From: Ulota crispa
Taxonomy: Eukaryota; Streptophyta; Bryopsida; Orthotrichales; Orthotrichaceae
DNA: 64,000 bases
Assembly (NCBI GenBank): GCA_963920765.1
Contig: OY987245.1
Coordinates: forward strand, 22,708,727 to 22,772,726
Reading direction: 5' to 3'
Shown: positions 24,001 to 36,355 of the stretch, piece after piece
How positions within the stretch are numbered: the first letter of the stretch is position 1
Layout: each line of letters begins with the position of its first letter
The notes under the pieces: generated by a model
The model's database searches: none
The model's input: only the letters and a program-made list of their open reading frames with translations
What the model was told of the DNA's origin: nothing
Position numbers and translations under genes: made by a program

Positions 24001-24929
24001 TGTATTTGAATAAGTAAATTAAATACTTATTTGCTTATAGTAATTATCAAGTGTGTGATTGTTTTTTTTGAAGACATTTTTTTAGGTGGCATATGTATGT
24101 CTATAGCTCCTTTTTATTTTGGAGATTGGTTTATAGTATGTTGAGGTTTTCAAAAGATTGTTTTTGAAGGTCCAGCTAATTGTATGTATTTTCAAAGACT
24201 CTAAAGGCATGCATCCTTGATCATAATCTCTGATGTAAAAAGATTATTTCTTGCACAAAAGAAATTATCATCATTTTGTGAGAATTCGATGAACTTTCTT
24301 GAGCCAACTAGGTCTAGTCAATCCATTTGACACAAAGAATTCAAGGGTTTAAAATGACAAACCATATAGAAGAATAATGTAAATTTAACATGGGATAATT
24401 TCCACATTACCAAATTCACTCAAAAACGTTGCATGTAATTCAAGATCTAATTCCATCAAGACAATTGAGAACATCAACCTAAAAAACCTTGGCAGTTTCA
24501 AGAATAATGAGACCAAATTTGGATCTCCCAAAATAAAACCTTGGTATATCTTTGAGCTTGGTCACAAAAAAGCATGAAAAATGTTCTAGAGCTAATCCTA
24601 GGTTAGTTTTTTCCCAAATTTATTTTTGTTTTTACTTTTTCTCAAAAACGCTATGCTAAACAACATACCTGAATTTTGCTAAACAACATACTTAATTTTT
24701 TCGTAACAACATGCAATAATGATGAGGAAGGAGAAGCGTGACAATGATCAAAGAGGAGAAACCAAAAGTCACATTGCTCAAGCTAAAGAATCCTAGGGAG
24801 ACAAATAGATTGGATTTCTTAAAGTATACATTGCAAAGACCAGCATTGGAGTTTGCAGTAGAAACTAAAGAGGAAGGCTAACAAAATGCACACACGGTGG
24901 TGATGGTGGTGAGCAAGGGCAAGTAGCCC
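21081..24929. other. Long AT-rich intergenic region
   Basis: No gene recognised. Around 21300-21375 a short unit containing TGGAATATTCCACAC and ATTTCATC occurs twice in tandem; the unit itself is palindromic. Otherwise I see only AT-rich sequence and short frames without domains. Confidence 0.4.
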
Positions 24930-25382
24930 TTGCATCCTAGAAACAAAGAGCCCATGGTGAAGGTCAGCGAGGAGGTTGCCAAGGTTGCAAAGCCATTGGC
25001 AAATGTGCAATTCACGTTTTCAAGCTACAAGCAAGAGAACGGCCATAGCGAGGAACAATGGAAGACTTGTGTGGGGACAAAGAATGGCGTAAATGTAGAC
25101 AAGAGAGAGGGTAAGAGTGCAAAGAGGGAGAATGTGCATGGAAAAAATTCAATAGGAATGCGGGATCTAATCCATGGCAAAGACAAGGATACCAACTCGA
25201 AAAGGGGGAGGGCAAAAGGAAAGCATCCTTTTGGAAAGAGTACTTTCCTCAAGTTGGAGGGAATGCCGCTATTGCGGGGTGCATCCAAAGTCATGCCTAA
25301 ATCAACAACAAACATTCATTCATCAACACGTGTAAGGCCAAGCTCCTTAAAGTTTGTACCCAAACTTCTCCTAAGAGTTTAG
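24930..25382 (+). CDS. Hypothetical basic protein frame (150 aa), doubtful
   Basis: An open frame starting MHPRNKEPMVKVSEEVAKV runs 150 codons and is rich in Lys, Gly and Ser, with a lysine-rich middle. Local base composition (more G and C than the surroundings) suggests coding ancestry. I recognise no domain. Neighbours are intergenic repeats, so it may be a piece of a decayed gene or transposon, or spurious. Confidence 0.25.
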   Translation: MHPRNKEPMVKVSEEVAKVAKPLANVQFTFSSYKQENGHSEEQWKTCVGTKNGVNVDKREGKSAKRENVHGKNSIGMRDLIHGKDKDTNSKRGRAKGKHPFGKSTFLKLEGMPLLRGASKVMPKSTTNIHSSTRVRPSSLKFVPKLLLRV

Positions 25383-28110
25383 AGTCAAATTCTAGTTATT
25401 TGTGTAATTAAATTTTAATTTATTGTAATATAAAGTGGATGGCAAACTTTACGTACTATATTTTTTTTCTTGTAAAAAGTGTAAACTATTTTTGATTTTG
25501 ACTTCTAAATTTTTGAGCCAAAGCTCTAATTAAAATTTTGAGTCCAAAACTCTTCTAAATTTAAGAACCCAAAGCACCTTTTCCTTCTTTTTTCATTGGG
25601 TTGAATATGAAATTGTTTCCTAAGAACAATTATTATGTATCAAGCAACATGTGATAGCCCAAGCTTGATAGGAAGCTCTTTGATCAAAGGTTGGATTACT
25701 TTTTATTGAGAATTTTGTTCTAATGTCCATGATTGATCATCACCAAGTGTAAGATCCAAATTCATTCTTTAAATTTTTTTTGATTGAAGATCAAAATACC
25801 AAGTATTGAACAAGTTATTTTGTTACCATGATTATGCAACATCAACAAAACATAAGTATGAGTTCTTCTTGAGTGCTTTTTGATTAAAAGTTGGATTACC
25901 CCTTTAGGAGCAAGCTCCTTTAATAGCCATGATTATATGTCACCTTAATTTTCTATTTCTTCTTCATATTTGCAAATTGCAATTAAGTATTGTTAAAACT
26001 AAGTTATATTTAATATGACAATTTGAACATTGTATAAACATTTAAAATGAGATTCAAAATTTGAGTGATAAATAAGTCAAATATGTGTCCTAATCTCAAT
26101 GTTTTGTTTTGTTACATGTGCAATACACATTTGTTTATTATTTAGGTTATTTAGATTGGACCCTTTTTAATAATAATTAATAATAAATAAACAAGTATTA
26201 TCTATTTTCATGAAATGTGTACATAGGATGTAAAGCTCTATTTTACAATACACTCAAATTTCTTTGATGACATTAGCTTTTGTGTGAACAAATGAACTCT
26301 TACCACACATACTTACAATGTGACACAAAAAGTCTCTAATCACAATATTTTCTCAAGATCTATTAAAATTGTGCAAATCGAGAGTGTCAATTGCATATAT
26401 TTTTAGACAAAGAGGTTGCAAAATACTCTTGTAGTTGTTTGGTAGCAAATTTGAGCTCCAATATCATCAATTTTTATATATTAGGTGGAATGTGGTTTTA
26501 ATGGTTCAACAAAATAAAACTAAAACTAAAAATAAAAATACTCTAGGGAGGGGCATCGTCAAGTTTGAGGCAATCATTAAAAAAGAAAGTGATGCAAACC
26601 AAAACTATGACAACAACAACCACAAAGACAATGACAGAGCAAAAAAAGGAGAGGAGAGCCTACTCCTTGCTTGGACAAAAACATGACACTCCAGATGATG
26701 TATGTGCTTTAAAATCATCCATCCTTTAAGTCAACATCTTCCTATCTTTTCAATAAGAATTTACCCCATTTAAACTAGGTGGTGAGAGAAAGTGGAGTTT
26801 TGACCATGCAAAATTTCATTAGAAAGTTGAGGAAAAGAACAAAAAACAATTAGCAAGGTACAAAAAAATGCAATCAAACATGGGCTCTTTTGTGGATGAA
26901 ATAACCAAAAAGATAAGAAATTAACCTCAAAACCATCATAAGAAAGGAAAGTTCTTCTCCTATAAAATGGGCAAGGTGAATACAAAAAAAATAAAAAATA
27001 AATGTTAAATTGAACCAAGCTCTAAACTAATCTTCATAGTTTTCCCCCTCCACCTTTTTTCACAAAAATAAAATCTTGCATTTGCATGGTAGTTTCAAGG
27101 TTGGTTTCTTATAAATCTCGTAATTTTCCCATGCAAAGGATGCTCATGTGCAATTGCACTATTAGAAACATTGCTGGATGCACAATACTATGGGGTTGCT
27201 CATGCAAAAACTTCTTTATTTTGTGTAAGAGGATACAAAAAACACCTCAAATCAATTTTTGTTTGCTTTGTTTCACAATGGTTGTTGAAATCCCTTATTG
27301 TTGTCATTTTTATAAAACTACTTTTTCTTGTGTAGTGTAGTGATGGTTAAGCTTTTCTCAAATGATTGGACAATTGTGGTTGTAGTTTCTATGACAATGG
27401 TGAACTGATGATGGTTATTTGTAGAGAGACCCTCTCCGCATCTTTTACTCTACGCTTCGCTACCAGATGCCTCACAGCCAAATGGCAAAATTTTGGTGCT
27501 TTTTCTTCCCTTTCTTTGAATATCCTACATGATTTGCAAATCCTCCTTTGATTGTTTGTTCATTACATTTTCATTAGGAATTTTGAAGTATTTTTTTAAT
27601 TACATGATATAGCATAGGTTCAATCATGATAAAAAAAATTGTTAAAGAAAATTTCAGCACATTAAGACACACCTCTAAGATTTGGCAAGCAATTTTTCCT
27701 TGCTTATTGTAGGTGTGCAAAATTGATCAATAAAATTGGGTCAAATATCAAGCTATTCTATCACTTGTTAAGCAACAATAAGTGTTCCTTGATAATACAT
27801 TCATTATAAACAAAAAAATCCTAAATTTGAAACCTTTGATCTATTGAAACTATATCAAATTCAAACAAATCCTTGCATGACCCACACCAAAGATTCTTTT
27901 CAATTTTTTGTTTGAGATATTGAACTTTATATAAGCCTAGTTTCATTATTAAATCAAATTATCATGATTCATCAACAAGCAAGATTTTGATCTCTAATGG
28001 GAACACTTAGTATTGTGACAAGTTTTTTTCATCTTCAAGAGTCCTTATTGCCCTTTTGAAGATTTTAGTGCATTTTTGGCTTTTGGGATTCTTATTGTCC
28101 TTTCAAAGTT
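25383..28110. other. AT-rich intergenic region
   Basis: No gene recognised. Small frames at 26435-26686 and 27086-27340 lack domains and have composition like their surroundings. Confidence 0.4.
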
Positions 28111-28494
28111 ATGACATCTTTATGTGGTTTTAGCTTTTGGAAATCTTATTGTTGTCTTGAATGTGCACATTTTCAACTCTTTTTTATTTGGTGTTTCAAG
28201 TCTAGGTTGATGGAGAATGGACTGCTTCCTCAAGAAGAGGCAAGAAAGGCATTAATGCGGAAACAACAACGAGGACAATCATTAAAGCATGCCACCTCTA
28301 GCAAGTCCTCCACGCCATCTCAAGTATCTAATGGATCTCCAACAAGAAAGAATTTGATGCTCTTGTTGCATTGCAACAACAAGGGCAAAGACTTGGGAAC
28401 TTCATCCAATGGCAAGAATAAGAGGGTTAACTATGAGAGTGATATCAACGATTTTCTCCTCCGTACTTGCATTAAGAAAAAGTTGAAGGTCTAA
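28111..28494 (+). CDS. Hypothetical polar protein frame (127 aa), doubtful
   Basis: From about 28210 the frame reads MENGLLPQEEARKALMRKQQ and continues with a Ser/Thr-rich stretch and a basic end (RTCIKKKLKV). A better start would be the internal Met at 28210, giving about 95 residues. The polar, Lys/Ser-rich composition resembles the frame at 24930. No known domain, no visible partner gene; may be a gene fragment. Confidence 0.25.
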   Translation: MTSLCGFSFWKSYCCLECAHFQLFFIWCFKSRLMENGLLPQEEARKALMRKQQRGQSLKHATSSKSSTPSQVSNGSPTRKNLMLLLHCNNKGKDLGTSSNGKNKRVNYESDINDFLLRTCIKKKLKV

Positions 28495-29597
28495 TAGTGT
28501 TAGAGGGACTTGATGCATATCTTCTGCTATTGTTGAATAAAGAAATTAGCACAGCTAAATAAATTCACTAATGCAAATAAAAAGATTAATTAATAGGCCA
28601 AGTGAATTTAAACAAGCAACTTGGCATGAGCAATTTTTCAAAGGAATATTAATACAAATGAGTGAGTCATTTCTCCATATTTGTGAGTGATTGTGAGTGA
28701 AATAAGACAACTTGCTAACATTGCTAAATAATGGTATGAAGTAGATTTAGTGGTTTTTTTTTAAAATTAGCAACATGTTGGCTTAGGGTGTTGCAAAATT
28801 CCATGTTATCATATACATTTTGGAAGCTTTTGGCTAGGCATTAAAAAAATATCAATGTATCCAATTTATAATTTGTCAATTGTATGAAGGCTGCTCCTTA
28901 AAATGATTTTTGTTGGAAATAAGTTGTTCAATAGAATTTCAGTTCTCTTTTGAATCTATGGGACAAATTTATAGCAAAGAGCCAAAGAGAAGTAAGGCCA
29001 AAAAACCTATAATAACATAAAGTGCACCCCTTTGTTCTTGAGAAGTTCCTAAGAAATTTGTACTTATTCTATGATACATTGAATGACATTTTGACTACAT
29101 AGTAGGTATAACAAACAATTGGAGAATATCATTTAAACATGCCCCCTCTAAAAGTGCCTAGTTAACATTTTCATCAAATACAATTTATATCAACAAAAAA
29201 TTAATCTTTCTCTTGTTTTAATCTTAATTGGATTTTGGTTATCAAAATTGTGTTGTGCAATGTGATTATATGACATTGGCTCAACATTAGAATACAACAA
29301 GCAAGACTAATTTCCAAAAAAACAAAATTGAAAAATATAATCAAACCATAAAACAAGATACAGTGAGTTAAAAAATGTTATACTATTGATTATAGGAACT
29401 TCGCTTCATCAAAGTTTTACAACAAAATTTTCCTAAAAAGGACATTCATGATCATTGCCACAACTAAGAATCTTGTAATACAATCTTTACATGACTAACT
29501 TCCCGAGAAGCTAATATCATTTAGAACTCTAATTTGTGCATCCTAACAATGAATCAAAGTTTGTTTATTCAATCAAAAATCACAAACCTATGTTTGT
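28495..29597. other. 3' flank of HSP70, AT-rich
   Basis: Contains no recognised gene. The part next to 29598 should include the HSP70 3' untranslated region. Confidence 0.4.
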
Positions 29598-31556
29598 TTA
29601 GTCAACCTCTTCAATTGTTGGTCCAGCAGCTCCTCCTCCTGTGTTTGTTCCACCACCATATCCACTAGAGGGCATAGGACCCGCACCTCCTCCTCCGCCT
29701 CCTTGGTACATACGTGAAATTATGGGATTGCAAACATTCTCTATTTCTTTTTGTTTGTCTTCAAATTCGTCAACCTCGGCCAATTGGTTGGCATCCAACC
29801 AAGCAATAGCATCATTCACAGCCTTCTCCAACTTTTGCTTATCGTCGCTACTTAATTGATTTGAGATCTTTTCATCTTTGACGGTGTTCCTCATGTTGTA
29901 GGCATAGTTCTCTAGCCCATTCTTGGCATCAACCTTCTTCTTGACCTCTTCATCCTCATTCTTGTACCTTTCTGCATCTTGCACCATCTTTTCAATATCT
30001 TCCTTGCTCAACCTACCCTTGTCATTTGTAATTGTGATCTTATTCTTTACACCTGCCGTCTTGTCCTCAGCCGAAACATTCAAGATGCCGTTAGCATCAA
30101 TATCAAAGCATACATTGATTTGAGGTACACCCCTCGGAGCAGGTGGAATACCAGCAAGCTCAAATTTTCCCAATAAATTGTTATCCCTAGTTTTTGCTCG
30201 CTCCCCTTCAAAAACTTGAATGAGCACACCTGGTTGATTGTCGGCATATGTTGAGAACACTTGCTCTTTCTTTGTGGGGATTGTTGTATTCCTAGGAATA
30301 AGAGTGGTCATTACACCACCAGCAGTTTCAAGACCAAGGCTAAGAGGAGTAACATCCAATAGCAATAGATCTTGCACCTTTTGATTTCCCTCACCACTAA
30401 GAATGGCAGCCTGAACCGCTGCCCCATATGCAACTGCTTCGTCAGGATTAATACTCTTGCATAACTCCTTTCCATTGAAGAAATCTTGGAGAAGGCTTTG
30501 CACTTTGGGAATCCGAGTAGATCCACCAACAAGGACAACTTCATGCACTTGACCCTTGTCCATTTTTGCATCCCTCAAACACTTTTCTACAGGCTCCATG
30601 CACTTACGAAAAAGGTCCATGTTTAACTCTTCAAATCTAGCTCTTGTAATAGTGGAGTAGAAATCTACGCCTTCATATAAAGAATCAATCTCAATAGTTG
30701 TTTGTGCAGTTGCTGATAATGTTCTTTTAGCCCTCTCGGCTGCTGTCCGTAAGCGACGAAGGGCTCGTGCATTACCAGTAATATCCTTCTTATATTTTCG
30801 TTTAAATTCTTGGACAAAGTGGTTCACTACCCTATTGTCAAAATCTTCTCCACCAAGATGTGTGTCGCCAGCAGTTGCTTTTACCTCAAAAATTCCTTCT
30901 TCAATGGTCAACAATGACACATCAAATGTACCACCACCAAGGTCAAAAATCAAGATGTTCTTTTCACCTGTTGATTGACCTTTCTTATCCAAACCATAAG
31001 CAATAGCTGCAGCCGTGGGCTCGTTGATAATGCGTTGCACATTAAGGCCAGCAATGGCACCTGCATCTTTAGTAGCTTGCCTTTGCGAGTCATTGAAATA
31101 TGCAGGTACAGTGACAACCGCATTTTTCACATTCCTACCAAGAAAAGCCTCCGCGATCTCCTTCATTTTAATCAGTACCATTGACGAAACCTCTTCGGCA
31201 GCAAATTGTTTCAACTCACCTTTGTAATTCACAACAATGATTGGTTTATTCCCTGGTCCTGCAATCACCTTGAACGGCCACAACTTCATATCACTTTGTA
31301 CAGAGGCATCATCAAATCGTCGTCCAATTAGCCGCTTTGCATCAAACACGGTGTTGGTTGGATTCATTGCCACTTGATTCTTTGCTGCATCACCAATCAA
31401 TCTCTCTGTGTCCGAGAATGCAACATATGACGGGGTTGTGCGGTTTCCTTGATCATTTGCAATAATCTCCACTCGGTCATGTTGCCATACTCCCACACAA
31501 CTATATGTGGTTCCTAAGTCAATACCAATAGATGGTCCTTCGCCCTTGTTAGCCAT
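29598..31556 (-). CDS. HSP70: Cytosolic/nuclear HSP70 (Hsc70-type chaperone), intronless
   Basis: A single uninterrupted frame of 652 codons. The protein has [16 protein letters not shown] near residue 10 (phosphate binding), [14 protein letters not shown] near 200, [14 protein letters not shown] near 340, a standard substrate-binding domain, a Gly-rich tail ([18 protein letters not shown]) and C-terminal GPTIEEVD. The EEVD end marks it as cytosolic/nuclear and able to bind TPR co-chaperones. Length and motifs are typical of eukaryotic Hsp70, and I see no missing key residue. Many angiosperm cytosolic HSC70 genes have an intron near codon 72; this one has none, which fits a stress-induced copy. 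A heat-shock element lies about 365 bp upstream. Confidence 0.98.
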   Translation of the reverse strand: MANKGEGPSIGIDLGTTYSCVGVWQHDRVEIIANDQGNRTTPSYVAFSDTERLIGDAAKNQVAMNPTNTVFDAKRLIGRRFDDASVQSDMKLWPFKVIAGPGNKPIIVVNYKGELKQFAAEEVSSMVLIKMKEIAEAFLGRNVKNAVVTVPAYFNDSQRQATKDAGAIAGLNVQRIINEPTAAAIAYGLDKKGQSTGEKNILIFDLGGGTFDVSLLTIEEGIFEVKATAGDTHLGGEDFDNRVVNHFVQEFKRKYKKDITGNARALRRLRTAAERAKRTLSATAQTTIEIDSLYEGVDFYSTITRARFEELNMDLFRKCMEPVEKCLRDAKMDKGQVHEVVLVGGSTRIPKVQSLLQDFFNGKELCKSINPDEAVAYGAAVQAAILSGEGNQKVQDLLLLDVTPLSLGLETAGGVMTTLIPRNTTIPTKKEQVFSTYADNQPGVLIQVFEGERAKTRDNNLLGKFELAGIPPAPRGVPQINVCFDIDANGILNVSAEDKTAGVKNKITITNDKGRLSKEDIEKMVQDAERYKNEDEEVKKKVDAKNGLENYAYNMRNTVKDEKISNQLSSDDKQKLEKAVNDAIAWLDANQLAEVDEFEDKQKEIENVCNPIISRMYQGGGGGGAGPMPSSGYGGGTNTGGGAAGPTIEEVD

Positions 31557-32379
31557 ATTTCAAGCACTCAATGCAATCTCCTCAAAAACTCAATCCTCTC
31601 AATCAATCAACCAATGCAACTCCTCCTCCAAAATTACTCCAAACCGAACTTTTCAATTGCTAATCCTCAATGCTCCGTCACACTAAATCAACAAAAACAA
31701 TCACAGAAATTGCTAAAACCTTCACCAATATTTTGCTTTGATATCAAACAATTGTGCAAAGAGCATAAAAAATTACGAGCATTAAATTAAGCACTTCAAA
31801 GAATTGTGTAAAGTATATAAAAACATTCCAAATAATCACTCCAAATAAACACTCAATCACAAATCTCAAGCTTCAAGATCGGCAATATATGCTATGCTCA
31901 TGGAAGAAGGAAAAGTAGTTTCTGGAGTCTTCCGGAAGCATAGTTGCAAGACAACGATGGATATCTCTATATTCTCCTAGATGATTCCATGTGCATCTAC
32001 AAAATGTATCTAATTTTGTAGATATGGTAGTTACATCCTCCTTCTGGTGCAAACAACATCTATTTGTCCATCTGGACATACCCTCCAAAGGGCGTCCATG
32101 GGGCTGTTTTTTTTTGTCTCTACCTCATCCATTTGAGTGAGTAGTTCATTTGCATACAATCATCCTTAAGATGAATATAATTTGTGTACCATACTACCAT
32201 TTTGAATGTTAATCATTTATCATCCATCATTGTCACCCATATGGATGAATTCTGTTGGAAAATCCTCCTTCAGAGTTATAATTTGTTGCTCGGTTGCAAC
32301 TTCAGTGGCACTTTTTATCCTGACAAGTGAGTCCAAGCAGGCTTGTGCTTCGCACAAGCAGTGCACGACACCGAGCGCC
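31557..32379. promoter_or_regulatory. Divergent intergenic region between HSP70 and the secreted-protein gene
   Basis: About 820 bp separate the HSP70 start (minus strand) from the proposed start of the next gene (plus strand). It contains the heat-shock element at 31920-31937 and no reading frame of note, so it presumably holds both promoters and any 5' untranslated introns. Confidence 0.55.
31920..31937. promoter_or_regulatory. Heat-shock element
   Basis: TTCTGGAGTCTTCCGGAA consists of four alternating units, TTC-GAG-TTC-GAA, at exact 5-bp spacing; three fit the consensus and one (GAG for GAA) is off by a base. Such arrays bind trimeric heat-shock factor. The site lies roughly 365 bp upstream of the HSP70 start codon. 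Confidence 0.7.
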
Positions 32380-34482
32380 ATGGATCGCTGGATTGCAGCG
32401 AGTTCGTTGCTGGTTTGTACACTTCGTTTCTTTGTTCACTGTCAATCCTGGGTGTTTTGAGAATTTTCTAGAACCTTTTCTGCTGAAACAACGAGAATGG
32501 AATTACAATTTGAACTTGGGAGTTGTTAGTTGGAGCTTGTGGTCGCTGTTTCGAGGTTTGCGAGCATTGTTGTTGAGGGATTGAGACGAAAAACCAGGTT
32601 TTGCAGTTTTGATTGAAGTTTCATGTTCACGTAGCCCTTTTTTAGATACAGGAATCGCCTTTCGAGGTGAATAATTGTGATTTTTGAGAGAGAAGGGAAT
32701 TCAAAATGCAGAGTTATTCACTTGCAATTTTGAATTCACGAACAACTATGTATTTAGGGTTTAGAATAAAAGGAAAGATAATGAACTTCTCGTTCTTGGG
32801 TGTGTTCGTTTCCATTTGAGCAACTACGGTAATAATGATCTTGAATGCGAGAGTTGCCTGGGGTTTAGCACTAGAAGAGTTGTGAATTATGAGCTTTGAC
32901 GAGGGACTCTCTTTCCAACAGATGCTTCTGTTCATGTTTCAAAAATGTGGATAGTTTGGTTGTCTTTCAACGTCTTACAGCCGTGTCGAGCACAGCATTG
33001 ATTTATATATCTGCGAGATGCAATAATTGTTTCATAGGACATTTCTATACTAGATAAATTTCATGTTAAATCTATTAGTGATGTCGTACCAGAGAAGGTA
33101 TTATCTTCTTCTCCAGTGTTCATATAAATATAACATAAGATGCAATCTGTAGAAAAATGTACTGTTAGACAATTAGTGTGTTTTCTAGTAATTAGAAAAA
33201 CCGTGTGTTGGAATCAGAGTTTTTGGTTCTGTGATGATTGTGCCGATCGTTAGGGTTTACGATGAGCTCATATGTCTTCTATTCCAATTTGCTTATATCA
33301 TTCCCACACTGCAAGTTTTACCCTTTTCACGTCCAGGGTTTCGAATGGGCTTGCTCCAGCGACTAAATATGGTTGCACGGGAGGATGTGAGACAGACTTC
33401 TTTACTTTCACTAGTAATTCAGGAGGTATAGTTTCAAAATGTGTTGAGGATATCTATTATGCATGACATGATTTTAATGCTGTTTCGATTTTCAGAGACT
33501 GGGATTATGTGCACTAGTTTTTCTCGTGGCGGTGTCAGCGAAAGCAGATCCAATCCCCAAGCCATGGCCACTTCAGTTTCACTCACAGATGTATCAGAAC
33601 CGGACGGGAAAGCTCTCCATAATCGACCTGTGGTACGACTTTCCTAATGGTCGGAACCTCAACCTTATTCAGAAACAACTTGGATCTGTGACTCATGACG
33701 TGGAGTATACCAATGGCACCTCATACTATTACGACCTCGAAGCAGGTACGTGCAGAAGGGTGTCATTTCCGGTTGGAATCCTTCGACCAGATTGGTTGAG
33801 TGCTGCTACCTACGTTGGTGTCGAAGAAATCGACGGTTTCAAGTGTAATGTTTGGGACAAAGCAGATTTCATTCGCTACTGGGAAGACATTGAGACCCAG
33901 CGACCAGTTTCTTGGATTTTCACCAGTAGTGGTGAGCTTCGTCCTTCTCTTTGAAAGTCCATGTGAATGTTGTACAGTGATTAGTTCATCTCTACTTCAC
34001 TGAGCAAACCGGTCCTAACAAAATATAACATGGAATCAGAACTCAAAGGCACCAATTGTAAGTGCATTGAAAATTTATATTGATGTTCAAATCCGGCTCT
34101 TTTATGTTTTCAATAATGGCACTCTTGGTTTCTGTTTCCATATGAATCAAAAGTTACATTATTTTCTAAAGGACCGGTTTGCAAAGAGGTGTGGAGGTGC
34201 TATTGTCTTGTGTTGAAGATGACTCTCTTTCTTTCCTGCTATTTTTACTTCTTTTTCATGAGGAATTGAACATGTAGTTGATGATTTGTCTCTACAGGAA
34301 TGTGGCTTCATGTTATGACTTTTGAGGAAGGAAATGTGCTTGACGACCAGAAGTGGCAGGCACCATCGTCGTGCTTTGAGCAGACTCCGTCCTCGATAAC
34401 GAGTACGGTTGATGATCAAACTAGGCAAGGGCTACTTTCAATAGAATCACTGGGTGATCACAGGGATCTTTTGGGCAATTAA
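32380..34482 (+). CDS. Secreted protein of the At4g14100-like uncharacterised family
   Basis: Proposed exons 32380-32412, 33496-33931 and 34298-34482, giving 217 residues. Exon 1 (MDRWIAASSLL) joins exon 2 (RLGLCALVFLVAVSAKA) in phase 0 to give a textbook signal peptide with likely cleavage before DPIPKPWP. The mature part has PWPLQFHSQMYQNRTG, DLWYDFPNGRNLNLIQKQLG, DVEYTNGTSYYYDL, GILRPDWLSAATYVG, VDG-like FKCNVWDK, PVSWIF and MWLHVMTFEEG, with a few Cys that could pair. I recall this pattern from small plant proteins such as At4g14100, once labelled as glycosyl transferases but without proven function. Introns 2 (33932-34297) is GTGAGC...ACAG. Exon 1 is inference: its donor (GTTTGT) is weak. 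The alternative start at 33345 (exon 33345-33425) also keeps frame but buries the signal peptide after an N-terminal extension. Confidence 0.8.
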
Positions 34483-34696
34483 TAAATCACATTATAGTTC
34501 TCAGGATATGATTTGGTTTGGGTCTTTAGCAGCCATTGTCATGCTTTTGGAGGTGAGAGATCCGTTCGATGTGCACAGTTTATTAGAGAACTCCTTTTCC
34601 AGTAAGCACAGGAAGATAGGCATGGGTCTGAAGCAGTGCTATTTTGTATCAATTAGACCAGTTTGAAGGTTACCAGGTTAGCCCTAAAGTTTCAAC

Positions 34697-35147
34697 ACTG
34701 TTTTGGAATACTGAAATTTTCTGGCAAACTTTTGAATTTGTGGTGTTTTGTTGAAAAGTCCAAATATGAAATATATAGTTCTCAGGAGGATGTATGTTTG
34801 CAACTTAGGGCAAAGTTCCAAAGTAACCGATTACATATCCAGGAAGAACATGTTCTGTACAGATGAGTCCGAATATGTTCGTTTGATTGCATGAGAATTT
34901 CAGATTTTCACGCGCCTCCTTTGAAACTTTTGGATTTAATAGTGGGGCGTCACAGTTGAAACTTCTGGCAAGAATAGAACTGTTGGATGGTACAGGTTTC
35001 ACATGAAAAACAAAATAAAAAAAGAACTTTGACGACCGTATTTCAGCTACATGCAAGTTTGTCAGGAAAGGCTCAACAAGATTCTCAAAATCCAATTCCT
35101 CCCCTTCGTTTTCAGAAAATCCAAAAATAGAATATTTGTTGACTTAG
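34697..35147 (+). repeat. Duplicated block A, left copy
   Basis: Matches 59375-60466 in the same orientation, for example TTTTCTGGCAAACTTTTGA, GGCAAAGTTC, AAGAACATGTTCT, ATTTCAGATTTTCAC and GATTCTCAAAATCCAATTCC. This copy lacks the two elements inserted in the right copy and so shows their empty sites (near 34735-34739 and 34981-34982). It lies downstream of the secreted-protein gene. Confidence 0.85.
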
Positions 35148-35843
35148 TCGATCATCCCAAATTCCAGGCGTACTTTTGAAAACGTAGTTAGTTCATCTTC
35201 CACCAAAAGTTCCGACTCTAACCCCTTATATGAACATGCAACAATTTTAAGAAGTCTTTGGAAGTGTGAACATACTAAGTAGATATACAATTTCATGTAT
35301 CAATTTGTGATATTTTTATTTTCACTTCAGGGTTAACATATTCAGATATTCAATATAATCATCAATGACAAGAATTCAGCAAAATACTGTGGGACAAGAA
35401 AACACTCACAACAATAACTTAAAAGTTTTTTTCCTATTGCCTCCATTCAGTCATCAGGGATAACAAAAATCATCCTTGTTGAGAAGAGCAGTTGTCGTCG
35501 GTTCAGTCAAAATGGACATATTTAGTTTCATCGCGCCAGCATGCACGGAAGTATCAAATTGAAAGACAAAACTACAGCATATTGCAGTAACTTACTGTAC
35601 CTTCAATAAGAACACCTTCACTCCCAAAATACCAGTAACCTACTGGAAAACAGATCACAAAAACCGCTGCTGCAGGGAGGGCAGAAAAAGAGTGATATAA
35701 GTCTCCAGCTGGGGTCTAATCTATCGATCACATCAACTCAGTTACATAATTTCCATGGAACAGTGATGAAAAATTGGGTTGACAAAGGACACAGTTTTCG
35801 TCTTGAAAGTAGACCTTGCATCTAACAGCCTCTAATTACCCTG
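35148..35843. repeat. Diverged outer part of duplicated block B, left copy
   Basis: From about 35660 to 35843 the sequence is a diverged inverse of 62881-63075 (for example AAAAACCGCTGC and CAGTTACAT). It flanks the nearly identical RPL21 core. From 35148 to 35660 no counterpart is evident and no gene is seen. Confidence 0.6.
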
Positions 35844-36355
35844 ACCTTCCTGTTAGGAAAGGTTCACGAAAACTCACATCTGGGAGAGTAACGCATTCGA
35901 CGTACCACATATGGCTCTCAACTTCTGCAATATCTTTAGATCTCCCTAGGACTAAAAAACGATTCAATGGCCTCAACCAATTTCAGGTACCGGCATGATC
36001 TGCACATTTATCCGAATCAAGCTATGCCAGTACGGCACCTCATTTGTTTTTGTCTTCAAAGGAAAACAACGCTACAAGCTCAACAGCGTAGAGTTGATAA
36101 CCCACTGAAACACTGCTAACACACATGTTGAGAAGTGCAAGAATCAAGTGACTATACTGACCAAATCTGCAAACCGTCAAAACGCCCTCAACACATTTAT
36201 AATGCAAAGGATGAGACAATCACTCCTTCTGACAACCACAATCCATAGAAATTCACATGGAAAAAATGGAGAAAATTTCGATGTGGTCCCAAACCTTGCA
36301 TTCAAGAAGCAAAGATACAATCAGGTTTGTGCACAGTCCACCCAAGAGACACAAC

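Noticed and set aside
33231-33431. Frame proposed as first exon of the secreted-protein gene
   Set aside because: It splices in frame at 33425 but would place about 27 or more residues before the signal peptide; the 32380 exon gives a far better N-terminus. Not fully excluded.
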